From Colocasia esculenta (lineage: Eukaryota; Streptophyta; Magnoliopsida; Alismatales; Araceae), in the NCBI GenBank assembly GCA_014218235.1, contig CM024759.1, positions 72,208,042 through 72,272,041 of the forward strand: DNA of 64,000 nt, in the 5' to 3' direction. Under the pieces are notes generated by a model. That model did not search any database. It was given only the letters and a program-made list of their open reading frames with translations, and was not told the origin of the DNA. The translations under genes were made by a program, and so were the position numbers. Shown one piece after another: positions 1 through 10,431 of this stretch (position 1 is its first letter; each line of letters starts with the position of its first letter).

Positions 1-169
1 CTGGTTTATTCCAGCACGGTCGGGGCGATGAGTGTGACTTGTGGAAACCGACAGAGTTCAATTTGGACTCCCGGTTTGAGCTCGGCGCTCAAAGTCACAA
101 TAAACAAGTTAGTTTAGTTAAGAAATGAAAAATTTAGGTTTGTGGGTCCAAAATTAAAAATACTCATCG
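1..169. repeat. Satellite-like tandem repeat, first copy
   Basis: This is one nearly complete copy of the unit that recurs at 1758-2319. It carries the same landmarks: a CAGCACGGTCGGGGCGATGA start near 13, a TTTGAGC-TCGGC-GCTCAAA stem-loop, and the tail GTGGGTCCAAAATTA. The unit boundary is lost after about 169, where unrelated sequence begins. Confidence 0.75.
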
Positions 170-377
170 GGATCGTGGGGGCCGTCATCCCCCCCCGCCC
201 TGGGCCTCAGAGAGGTAGGTACAACTCGCACACACCTCTGCAGCTGCAGGCTGCAGTAGCTTCCCTTCCATCTTTCTGCTTCCTGTCACAGAATCATAAA
301 GCATATATGAAGCATGGCCAGCCAGCCGTGGAGACTCTGATCGGAGAAGGCTGACGAGCTGGGGATTCCATGCAGGT

Positions 378-501
378 CCGCTGTTCGGGTTCACGAAGGC
401 GAACGAGGGGAGGCTGCGCAGCTGGCATCGCCTTCTCCATCATCAGGGAGATCATCACGGGGAAGGAGGCGCTGGCGCAGCTGAACATCGAGACAGGGGT
501 G
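378..501 (+). pseudogene. psbS: Fragment of a PsbS (photosystem II 22-kDa protein) gene
   Basis: PsbS is a thylakoid membrane protein that senses lumen pH in photoprotective energy dissipation. Two consecutive frames match the second repeat of the protein: PLFGFTKANE at 378-407, then, after a small deletion that changes frame, AFSII-EIITGK-ALAQLNIETGV up to 501. This is about 40 of more than 200 mature residues, and the other membrane helices and the stromal part are absent. No splice site or start codon makes a gene of it, so it is a relic. It sits inside a block that interrupts the satellite array, next to other unidentified sequence. The block may be a transduplicated gene fragment carried by a Helitron or Pack-MULE, but no element ends are visible. 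Confidence 0.8.
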
Positions 502-1757
502 CACAAGCCCTGTTTATTTTTATTTGATAACATTTTGTCTATGGGTTTATGTAATATGTGTCTATGTGTTTTTTTCAGTCAGCCATTTGATAACATTTTG
601 ATAACATCCATCTTCGGCGTTCTCTCATGTCAGCCTTCCAGTCTTCAAACTCCTGTTTTTTTCCCCACCGCAGTAAGGTGAGAACATGAGATATCTATAC
701 TCACAGATACCTGCCATAAAATTTCCCCCACAAACCAGCTGCCATAAAATTTGCCATGAGATATCTATCTCCGCCGCCGGTCGTCATCGTCCACTCATCG
801 GTGCCGGTGGGGTGCTGTCGTCATCGTCATCTCCACTCATCGGCTCCGGAGTCTTTCAACCAACGAGTACTGAAGAATGTCTACAGTTATGAACAGTTGT
901 GAATAGTAGATTTAAGCTTTTTTCATTTTCTCTTTTTATGTAAATTTGTTTTTAAAAATCTGATTGTATAACATTTGTTTTTTTATTTTATAGTTTTTTT
1001 TAATATAAAAAAGATAACATGAATATTGTTATTTTAAATTTGATACTGTAGCAGTTACAGTAAACTACTAAAGGTGAACTTTTGTTCTTCTGGGTTGGGG
1101 GATGTTTATATGTAATTGTATAAAAAGAATTCCCCAGAAGATGTCAACAAAGGTGGACTTGAAGGGTGGGAAGTTTTACATCCTCAAATCGTTCGGACTG
1201 GTGTTCGTCCCATGAAGCGGCTAGAAGTGGATGTGTACCTTGGACGTCGTCTCCTGCACGGAACAAGCGGTATGATGGGTTCTACGACATGTAAAAGATG
1301 TTGATGTCATAGCATTCTTCTTCTGTATTGTCTACTGTGAACTGCATACAATGTCTCATCATGAGTTCAAAAGGACTTGATGGGAGCTAGCCGTCCGATA
1401 ATTTAAATTGCGTTATTTTTCCATTTTAAGCAACATTTTTTTAATCTGTTAAACATCTTTTCAAGGAATTCCATTTTACAATGTTGTGCTTGTGACTTCC
1501 CTCAATATCAAGTTTTGCAATTTTATGCTTATTCAGTTGTGATTTAGTCTGTGGCATCTTATTCTGTTTGTACCAAGTTCTATGAGCATATGTTTGATCA
1601 AACATTTCTTATTCTGCTTTTATCTTTGAAAATAAATAGTATCTTTTTATTTTTCTACCTAAAATAATGATGCATGTCCTTTTGTTGCTTTGGAGAACTT
1701 TCTCTCCCTATTTTCTTTTCCTTTTGTTGGTCCTTGAGGAGACTTATTAAAGTAACA
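502..1757. other. Unassigned block interrupting the satellite array
   Basis: The stretch is AT-rich apart from 760-860 and 1130-1300. A 62-codon open stretch at 1116-1304 (beginning MYKKNSPEDVNKGGLEGWEV) has gene-like composition, but I do not recognise it in any frame. The block starts abruptly after satellite copy 1 and ends where copy 2 resumes near 1758, so it is probably an insertion. I see no terminal repeats or TSD. Confidence 0.4.
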
Positions 1758-2319
1758 AGTACGGTTGGGGTGATGAGTGTGGCTTGTGGAAATCGACGGA
1801 GTTCAATTCGGACTCCTGGTTTGAGCTCGGCGCTCAAAGTCACAATAAACAAGTTAGTTTAGTTAAGAAATGAAAAACTTAGGTTTGTGGGTCCAAAATT
1901 AGAAATACTCATCCGATTGGCCTCCGATTTGTTCCAGCACAGTCGGGGCGATGATGTGACTTGTGGAAATTGACGGAGTTCAATTCGGACTCCCGATTTG
2001 AGCTCGGCGCTCAAAGTTACAATAAACAAGTTAGTTTAGTTAAGAAATGAAAACTTAGGTTTGTGGGTCCAAAATTAAAAATACTCATCCGATTGGCCTC
2101 CGGTTTGTTCCAGCACGGTCGGGGCGATGAGTGTGACTTGTGGAAACTAACGGAGTTCAATTCGGACTCCCGGTTTGAGCTCGACGCTGAAAGTCACAAT
2201 AAATAAGTTAGTTTAGTTAAGAATGAAAACTTATGTTTGTGGGTCCAAAATTAGAAATACTCATCCGAATGGCCTCCGGTTTATTCCAGCACAGTCGGGG
2301 CGATGAGTGTGACTTGTGC
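1758..2319. repeat. Satellite-like tandem repeat, about 176-bp unit
   Basis: Copies start near 1760, 1935, 2111 and 2288, giving spacings of 175, 176 and 177 bp. The last copy is cut off at about 2319 by the family F LTR fragment. Copies differ from one another by scattered substitutions. Each carries a TTTGAGC-TCGGC-GCTCAAA type dyad. No coding potential is seen. Confidence 0.8.
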
Positions 2320-3624
2320 GAACAAGCCAACGCCTTGCAAGGGATATCAACACACATGTTTATGGAAATATAAAAGAATATACAAAACACATATAAGATT
2401 GCACATCTCACATATATTTACATGAATATTACCTAGCCAATTCTCAACAGAAGTCAAGTATAGTGTACACAATAGCCTAGGGCATATTCTGAGGTGCAAC
2501 TAGAAGAGAATTACACTGCTGGAGGAGTAGACCTAACTCTGCTACGATGCGGCTCCGAACTAGAATAATGACGGGAACCCTCCTGCTCTCTCTCACTTGA
2601 AAGGAGTTGAGGTGAGCCTTACAAGTCACTAGTTCAGTAGGGAAACTTTCTCAGAAGCCAAAACAACACAAATACTAGAGAAGTAAGAGTAAAACATCTA
2701 TTTAAGCAGTTAAATAAACTAACTAAGCATGGTGCCTCAATTGTAATTAAATAAACAACTCTACACTATTAACATGGCTGAAACATTAATAATTAAACGA
2801 CAAACCACGTTTAGAGGTACGAGCTAAAGAAGAGTAACGCCAAACACGAGTCACGAAGACTGGTTCGCGACACCAACTACTGACCTAGACAAACCACACA
2901 GGTCTACCTCTTAGCCTCGCAGCAACGAACGAAAGGTTCAGCTGTCGCTCCACCTCAGCAAAGTCAACAAACTGTAGAGACCAAACTAACACTACACCTG
3001 CAGTCCACACAACTGCAGGCCCATGTCTGGCACCTTTAGGGACTCTGGCCTGAGCTCTCTAAAGTGAGGCACTGGAAACAGAACTAGCTATGGACCAATA
3101 CGTCTACCGTTGTCCTTCTCCCAACCAAGAGCGTGCTACAAGTGACTAAAGACAACCAACACACATAAGTCGCTATCCCACTATCGTCTTTTCCTCATCC
3201 AGACATACAACTCAAACAAAAAAGTGAGGGTGTCCAAGAAGACAACATAGACCTCGACGGTACACAAGTACCAGGACAAACCCTGAGCACAACCTGCGTG
3301 GCTTACAGAGAACCTGTGGTACTCGACTTGAGAGGTAACCACGGAAGGCGTCGTACTACCTAACTTGCAATGTACACACAAACCATACAAACTTGGCATT
3401 CTCAATCTCGACGCATGCCAATGCACTGCTTACCAACTTTAAATGCATAAGAAAATGTCACACGATAATCATGTAACCATGCACAAGCTTTGAACCCTCG
3501 GAAGCCAGAAGGCAATGGGGCGCTCTACTACCTATAGAACGCGAAGCCTCGATACGACGCATTCTGAAAAGGAACTCGATGGGTCGGCCTGTCGCATTCA
3601 GAACTTGACACCCTGGGCCGTCGC
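2320..3624 (-). mobile_element. LTR fragment of family F, distal part
   Basis: Read on the minus strand, about 3040-3440 matches 62825-63189 on the plus strand over several hundred bases, including the landmark words GGTACTTGTGT, TCGAGGTCT and CAGTGCCTCACTTTA. About 3450-3624 matches 59700-59890. This places it as an inverted, diverged copy of the 3' LTR of the gypsy element at 54541-63189. The section 2320-3040 has no counterpart in the window because the right-hand copy is interrupted at 63190. It joins the satellite array at about 2319. The other half of the copy is at 7447-7842, beyond the inserted solo LTR. Confidence 0.7.
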
Positions 3625-6600
3625 TGTCATGCCCCGCCAATTTAGCAGCGGAATAAATCAAGGAGGCATGAACAACGTGTATGGTAACGACAATTACACG
3701 TACAGTCGCAAATATCAGAGCAACTAATGAACAATAATTACAATAAATTCCTTATTTTATTGATAAATCACATATATTATTACAACCACTAATTCTGAGC
3801 CAAAACATAGGGCTCAATAACATCATTACATTTGGAAAGAATAATTAAGCAAATAACTAACTAAACTCTAAAATACTAAGGTCACTTCATTGCTATGACT
3901 CCAGGTCGCTCATCACTCCAGTCCATTCCCGTTGGTGAGTGTAGGGTCATCATCCGACTTACCTGAAACACATACAACAATAGCGCAGGGTGAGGGATAA
4001 CACTCAGTAGGACTTAATATCTCATGTAAATAGGCATGCTTTAAGTGATTAATGCCTTATAAGGCAGGATAACTATAGAGAACTATCAAGTATAGTCGAG
4101 AGAGTGATAGCACACGATAGCAAGAGAATGATAGCACATTCCAAAAAGAATAATTGCAAAACTAGCATAATACAAGATTGGCCATATAGTGAAAGAATAT
4201 ATAACATCTGCACAAAGGTGCAATAGTACTTCCCTGGTCGAGCATCATGTCAACCTAGAGACATAGTAAAATGATTGATTGATTGTCATAAATTAAATTG
4301 TGATTGTTATTAAATGGCGCTAGATGCATGCCGTACACATCCTGATCATGTTACCCTCGCGAGGAAATGACACTCTTCGGGTGCTCCCCCCGAGGACCAG
4401 ACCGGGCCCTATTGCTTTGACATATAGCATTGTTTTGTTATTTTAGACAATCAATTTGTATGGCCAAATTAAGTACCAAGAAGAGATGAGAGTAATAGAG
4501 GAAATAGATGAGAGTACAGAGTGAAAGTGAACAGATGGGAGTAACGAGATAGGGGTAAAATCATAAAACGTCGTTAAGCCACGATAGTAACAGTTGCACG
4601 GCACCAGGTCGGGTACTGGTAATCTGGTAGAAATCACATCCGCCCACTAGCCGTGCTATGAACACAGACTAAATGGTTCGGCGTGATCCCAAGATAAGAG
4701 AGAACTCACTAAGGCCGTTTGGATCATACTGATCCCTAGTGTGTAATGGGTTTTAAGGGTACAACTAGCTCATCGACTAAGGACGTGCGCCAAAGCCAAG
4801 AAGACTTACGGAGGCCATGACAAGGAGTTCCTGGTCCAGTCAGGAGTCTTCCTGATGGAGAGGTGGTCCATGCTAAGAAAAAGTGTGTAAAACGAGTGTC
4901 CGTCATGCCTCGGGTGCTCGAAGACCGAGGGTAGCAGTAACGGTGTATAAAACCGCGAGTAAAATGAAACAAGCATAATTATTTAAAATAGGGAATTTAA
5001 GTGAAGTGTTACACTTATTTACCATATACATTATTGAATATTTTATAAAGGTCTCATGGCAATCATTAATGTTTAGTGTGTGCAAGTGTATAGAAATCAA
5101 GAGAGCATGTATGGTTATGCACATAGCTTTTAAATTAATAAATTCATGTAGACATTACTCATTATTGACTAACATGTCATTACAGTTCATGACAGTATTT
5201 AATTAGGGTTAAAACATGGTTTAAACGGTAGCAATATCAGGGTTATATAGGCAATTACAGGTTCTGGCCGCAACATTGATGTCGTGACAGGTATGGCCGT
5301 CACGTTCAGGTCTCGATGGGTATGGCCGTCACGTTCAAGTCGTGACGGATATGGCCGTCACGTTCAGGTCGCGACGGGTATGGCCGTCACATTCAGGTCG
5401 CGACGGGTATGGCCGTCACGTTCAGGTCGTGACGAGTATGGCCGTCACGTTCAGGTCGCGACGTGTATGGCCATCACGTTCAGGTCGCGACGGATATGGC
5501 TGTCACGTCCAGGTCGCGACAGGTATGGCCGTCACGTTCAGGTCGTGACGGGTATGGCCGTCATGTTCAGGTCGGGATGAGTATGGCCGTCACGTTCAGG
5601 TCGCGACAGGTCGGGCTGTCGCGACTCCAGAAGGTGGCCTGAGCTCAGAAAAGGAAAATCTGGCCCTTTCCAGGTTGGTCTCTCCTTCCATGCATGATAC
5701 AGGGCTGCTCTAAAATCCATATAAAATCGTAGAAAGCTCCAAAATTCATGAAACTCATTTTAAATGAAGGTAGACTCATAGATCTATCAACATGCATGAG
5801 TAATTAAAAACGGACAGGGTTTGTGCATGCTTTAATATGGTTACATTTTGGTGACCTAAACATGCGCAGTCAGGGAAGAACGATTTAATTAGCAATGAAT
5901 ACATGATGAAAATTAGGGAAAATAGGGGCGTTTGAAAACTAACAGGGTGTAGTATTTATGAGATTTTTTTCACGGTATGGGATTAAGTACATGCGTGGAT
6001 TGAAAGCAATCATGAAAGTACGGGTGCATGGTATGGACAGAACTTAGAACATTTAATACTCCTTCATGGATCAACGAAAAATAGGGCAATCATGGGCTTT
6101 GCAAGAGGATCATGTTGGCTACCTAAGGTTAAAATTTCACGATTTGTGCTTAAGCAATTGCCTACCTTTTTGCACTGTGATGGAAACCTAGGGTTTGGAT
6201 GAAGAAGGTGACGAAAATCCCTTGCTCCAAGCTTCCTCCTCTCCTTGCTCTTTGTCCTCAGCTCCTCTCCTCATCCTCCAAAGCTCTAATAGTTGTTCTA
6301 GGGTTGCTAGGGCCGAAATTGGGGTTGTATTGGGTTGCTATAGAGTCCTCCTTTCTTAAAACTCTTTTTTCCCTTCAAACTCTTAATTTCTATATTTATC
6401 CCCCTATTTCTTGCCTTCATCAACCTAATAGGCTTGGGGAGAAGTCTAAATTCATGGGCAAAGGGTTAGGATAGGATTAGGACTCTTTTTAGGACATTTA
6501 TAACCATTTTTTAATATTTATCTTACCCTTATTTTATTTATTTATTTATTAATTTCGAATTTTCACATTTATCTCCCCCGATTCTAGTATTTATCTCCTA

Positions 6601-7446
6601 ATTGGCTTTGGGAGAGATCTAATTTCGTGGGTAATATGTTAGGGTAAGTCTAGGACTCTTTTTAGGGATATATAGGTCATTTATTATTTATCTTAACCCT
6701 TTTTCTAATTATTACCATATTTAATACGAATTTTACTTAATTAACTCCCATCTCATGATGGGCTCTTCACATTTGGGCCCAACTATTAATTCTAGGACCA
6801 TAAGAAAAACTCATGTACTATTTTTACTTAATGGGTTTTGAATTAAATTCCCTTTTATTCTTTTTATTCTCTCTTTATTCTAATTTATCATATTTATTTA
6901 CAAACATCTTATTTTATTTCAAGTTAATAATATTTATTCTCAGTATTTCTAGCTTTCATCATTTGAGCTCCTCTTTTGGCCCAATAACTTATGGGGGACT
7001 GAATTGTACAACCCATATATTTAATTTACTTAATGTGTTTTAATTATCCTTTTATTAAAGAATATATTCATGGCCAAATTGTCCATTGGCCCATTTATCA
7101 TAATGGTTATCAACCCATATTATTTAAAGTCTACCCATATATTTATTTTAATTTATAATCCACCTTGGCTCATATATAATGGGTTTTTGATCCGACTTAT
7201 TCCTTAATTACGACAATAAGTCGCATAAATTCTTAAACTAGGTCCAAATGATTTTTCTATGCCCAACTTCTTGATGAGTCATTAGAGAATATTATTTAAA
7301 ACATGACCATTATTTTTATAACATTTTTATAGGGGTTTTTACGCATGCGATAATGATGCGTGCCTTTTTAACTACTTGAGTTTATTAATTGATAAAATTT
7401 TAATTTATCTTTATTTTTGAATTAATGAACTTTACTAGGTACTACA
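3625..7446 (-). mobile_element. Solo LTR, 3.8 kb (same family as the element at 38725-47326)
   Basis: The LTR begins TGTCATGCCCCGCC and ends GGTACTACA on the plus strand; on the minus strand it reads TGTAGTACC...GGGGCATGACA, the ends of the LTRs at 38725 and 43263. It is flanked by perfect 5-bp duplications GTCGC (3620-3624 and 7447-7451). No gag, primer-binding site or second LTR is present, so it is the product of LTR-LTR recombination. It interrupts the family F fragment, whose two halves lie at 2320-3624 and 7447-7842. It contains a 29-bp minisatellite at 5292-5610. Confidence 0.92.
5292..5610. repeat. 29-bp minisatellite, 11 copies, inside the solo LTR
   Basis: The unit begins TATGGCCGTCACGTTCAGG and continues TCGCGACGGG. 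Eleven copies in exact 29-bp register run from 5292 to 5610. Differences between copies are mostly CG-to-TG or CG-to-CA changes. Each unit can form a short GACGG/CCGTC stem. The related LTRs at 38725 and 43263 hold a non-tandem GTCGCGA-rich island in the corresponding place. Confidence 0.9.
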
Positions 7447-7842
7447 GTCGCCTTCACAGACAGATTCCCAAGTCCGGGGTTCCACCTCCGGAAACCCCAC
7501 AGAAACCCCATAAATACCTGTTTAAAACGTGTAAAACCAGTTTAACAGTTACACTAGCATGCCATCTACTGCTATTCATTTCGTGAATCAAACATGATGT
7601 ACACACCATCAAAATGAGAAATGGAGCAGAATCTCCCTACCTACGCGATGTACGCGAAGAACAACTACGGATCGGTGTTTCCCACGCTTTGTGCAATGTC
7701 TCCGCATCGAGAGCACGCCGAACAACACTCCAAACGTCAAAATCACCCAAAAACCCCTGACAAAACCTTCTCTTGGCCGAACAGAGATTTCTCAACTCTG
7801 TTTGGCCGACCTAAGCTTCTTAACCCTACACAGTTATTGTAG
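7447..7842 (-). mobile_element. LTR fragment of family F, proximal part
   Basis: On the minus strand this matches 59310-59700 of the right-hand family F LTR. Shared words include AGGTCGGCCAAACAGAG and GGTAGGGAGATTC, in the same order. It is continuous with 3624 once the solo LTR and one TSD copy are removed. The first ~370 bp of the LTR (58938-59310) are missing here. Confidence 0.7.
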
Positions 7843-7943
7843 GAATTAAAGACTGATTTTAGTAACGTCATTTTAGCACATTTGTAAAATGTCAAAGATA
7901 TATCTTTCATTGTATTGGCTTTTTATATAGTTCATTAATTATA

Positions 7944-8718
7944 GGGAGAATTAATTCTAGGTCCTGACAGGAACCTGACATTATTTTCAAATCTCTGCCA
8001 AATTTTTTAGAACTTGAAAGTCCTTAATTTTTTGAGAGACTTATTTTTAAGTCACTGGGCATTAACTCCTCTCATGTACACTTTTCAATACTAATTCTAC
8101 CCCCACCTTATATAACTAGGTAAGTAAGTAAGAAGAGTATATAAGAATAGTAGATAAATATGTAAGTGCGTAGTTACATAATTACGTAACTATCTAAGTT
8201 ACATAGTTATGTAAGAGTAGTAGTAGGTAAGTATGTAAGTACGTAATTACATAATTACGTAACTATGTAAGTTATATAATTATGTAAGAGAAGTAGTAGG
8301 TAAGTGTGTAAATATGTAGTTATATAATTAATTAATAACTATGTAAAATTACTTACTTACTTACTTATACATACATACATACATACATACGTAGGTACCT
8401 ACATACATACATACATATATAGTTACGTAATTACTTACTTACTTATACGTACCTACATACATACAATATAGTTACGTAATTATATAACTACGTACTTACA
8501 TATTTATTTACTATTTTTATATATTCTTCTTATCTACTTACCTAATTATATAAAGTGGAGGTAGAATTGGTATTGAAAAAATACACATGGAAAGAGTTAA
8601 TGTCGATAGACTTAAAAATAAGTTCTTCAAAAAGTAAGAACTTTCAAGTTCTAAGAAACTTGACAGAGACTTAAAAATGATATTAGGTCCCTGTCAAGAA
8701 CTTAGAATTAATTCTCCC
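7944..8718. mobile_element. Foldback (MULE-type MITE-like) element, 775 bp
   Basis: The two ends are long inverted repeats. About 7944-8150 read forward matches about 8520-8718 read in reverse complement, starting GGGAGAATTAATTCTA. The centre is a low-complexity run built of GTAAGTA, TACGTAATTA and ACATACATAC words that also fold on themselves. A perfect 9-bp duplication TTAATTATA flanks it (7935-7943 and 8719-8727). A 9-bp TSD with long terminal inverted repeats points to mobilisation by a Mutator-type transposase. It has no coding capacity. Confidence 0.88.
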
Positions 8719-8727
8719 TTAATTATA

Positions 8728-9402
8728 TTGACTTTTGGTGCCATAAATCAGAACCTTTTAATCGACGCCACAAGCCCATTGTTGCCATCATCTCCCAGCA
8801 CATTGCTTGCAGCGTGCTTCGTAAGAGGAGGTTTGCATTGGAAAGATGCAAAGGTGCGAAGGGGCGGGAAGTAACGGATATGAACGGATGTTAACTTCGT
8901 GCCTAAGTGGATAGATAGATGGAGAAATTAATTAGAAGTCTCTGATTGTAATAAGGAGATCTTTATTATAATATAATTTAACATATATTGTATCCAGAAA
9001 TAACATTTATTATAATGAGTTATAACTTTGTTAAGAACTAGAAAATAATTAAATATCTATTAGGACTCTTAATTAATTTATCCTAGATAGATTTATCTTA
9101 AATTTTAATTCACTTTGATAACCGATTTAAGATAAATCTCAGTGTACGGATAAAAGAATGTTAAGGGAGGGAGATAAAAGTTACACTAATGATAACTTAT
9201 TAAACATTATATATTTTTTCCTAAAAAATCTTATATCTCCTCATTATATATAAATAAATGATGTCAAATTAGAGATAAAAGAATGACAACTCTATACATC
9301 ATATCACATCACATTAAAAATTATCTCACTTCATAATTATCTCTCATTAAACTATCTCAAACCACAAAAAATCCTAAACATAAATAACCTATACATAAAT
9401 GA
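8728..9402. other. Intergenic, AT-rich, no gene seen
   Basis: A moderately GC-rich patch lies at 8755-8890 and the rest is AT-rich. I see no convincing coding frame, RNA gene or element end. It lies downstream of the minus-strand gene at 9576-10310 and may contain distal 3' sequence. Confidence 0.5.
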
Positions 9403-9502
9403 AAAATGATTTGGTAACATATATATTTGACACATGAGAAATTTATGTCATGTAAATAATATCAAATACATATGTTATAAAATAGTGTCACCAAATCATT
9501 TT
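9403..9502. repeat. Short inverted repeat, possible small MITE
   Basis: AAATGATTTGGT near 9403 is matched by ACCAAATCATTT ending near 9502, with ACAT/GTGT continuing the arms. The interior is about 75 bp and AT-rich. No clear TSD was found, so this may be a MITE remnant or a chance dyad. It lies just downstream of the gene at 9576. Confidence 0.35.
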
Positions 9503-9575
9503 ACTACATGAATAACAATCCCACTCTCCTTATCTAATTATCAAAGAGACATAGAGTGCCAATGCCGGCGCCTCT

Positions 9576-10310
9576 TCACTCCTCCGCCTCCGGTATGATA
9601 TCCAGGGCGGGCCGCCAGCGCTTGACGGTGGCTTCCTCCTCCGCGTCCGGCAGGAGGTGCGCGAACACCTGGTGCATCGGCAGACAGTCTGTTTCCACGA
9701 TCCGCAGCATCTCCTCCACGTTTTTCTTGCCGATCTTTCTCTTTACCGTTGTCGCCGCCGCCGGCTGCACCAGCACTCCTTCCACCTTCACCAACCTGGG
9801 CGGGTACTCCCGCTGCGGGCTGCAGGCGGCGCGATCGTGGGTGTCCGGCACGAGGTGCGCGAACACCTGGTGAAGCGGCAGCCCCTGTGTTTCCACAATC
9901 CGGAGTCGCTCTTCCGCTTTCTGCCTGCTGCTCTTTCTCTTCACCTCCGTCGACGCCGCCGGCTGCGCGGGCACCCTAGCCACATTCGCCAACTTGGGCG
10001 GGGACCGCCAAGGCGGGCTGCAGCAGACGGTGGCGTAGTCAGTGTCCGGCAGGAGATGCGCGAGCACCTGGTGCAGCGGCAAGCCCTGAGTTTCCACATC
10101 GTGAAGTAGTTCTTCAGCTTTCCTTTTGCTGTTCCTGGTCCTCACGTCGGACGTTGTCGCCGGCTGCACCGGCGGCACCCTATGCATCTTGACCGAGACG
10201 GCCGGCCCGATCTCCTTTGCCACAGCCTTCCCTTCGGTGCTTCGGTGCGGCCGCCGGTGGCCATCACCCGGAGGCACCGTGGGAGTACCACACGCAACGC
10301 AATTCCCCAT
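9576..10310 (-). CDS. Hypothetical protein, 244 aa, three internal repeats, possible myristoylated N terminus
   Basis: This is a single-exon, intact and GC-rich reading frame in an AT-rich neighbourhood. I place the start at the ATG at 10308-10310: it is the first ATG in frame and sits in a GC-ATGG context. The protein opens MGNCVACG; Gly2 and the nearby cysteines fit N-myristoylation plus palmitoylation (inferred membrane attachment). The rest is three copies of a ~48-residue unit at about 40-91, 111-158 and 177-224, spaced about 66 aa. Each holds a basic patch (KRK-type), a helix ending in IVET or DVET, then LPLHQV-AHL-PDT. The linkers are Pro/Ala/Arg-rich. I recognise no family. A TATA element lies about 95 bp upstream. 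The repeats and the preserved frame argue for a real host gene, but there is no expression evidence. Function unknown. Confidence 0.75.
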   Translation of the reverse strand: MGNCVACGTPTVPPGDGHRRPHRSTEGKAVAKEIGPAVSVKMHRVPPVQPATTSDVRTRNSKRKAEELLHDVETQGLPLHQVLAHLLPDTDYATVCCSPPWRSPPKLANVARVPAQPAASTEVKRKSSRQKAEERLRIVETQGLPLHQVFAHLVPDTHDRAACSPQREYPPRLVKVEGVLVQPAAATTVKRKIGKKNVEEMLRIVETDCLPMHQVFAHLLPDAEEEATVKRWRPALDIIPEAEE

Positions 10311-10402
10311 GCTCTCTGCGCGATGCCACAAGGAAAAGGTTGACTCCTTTGTGTTGCTTTCGATCTTTGTATTGCTCTATGCGCGTGGTCGCTGCGGATA
10401 TG

Positions 10403-10416
10403 TATATATATATAAA
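10403..10416 (-). promoter_or_regulatory. TATA element for the 244-aa gene
   Basis: On the minus strand the run reads ATTTATATATATATA, about 95 bp upstream of the chosen ATG. That leaves room for a short 5' leader. No other TATA-like run lies closer. Confidence 0.5.
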
Positions 10417-10431
10417 TGAAGTGGATAGACT

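Noticed and set aside
2530..2650. Apparent match of the left family F fragment to 62400-62480 (AGGCTCACC words)
   Set aside because: The order is not collinear with the main alignment and the right-hand segment belongs to the inserted solo LTR.
5284..5580. Repetitive 98-aa ORF (MAVTFRSR type)
   Set aside because: It is a translation of the 29-bp minisatellite; 29 is not a multiple of three, so all frames repeat and none is a protein.
5292..5610. CRISPR array
   Set aside because: The units are head-to-tail with no unique spacers, and the DNA is a plant nuclear LTR.
9657..10109. Plus-strand 150-codon ORF opposite the 244-aa gene
   Set aside because: It is Arg/Leu/His-rich shadow coding of the GC-rich minus-strand gene, whose repeats conserve the minus-strand protein.
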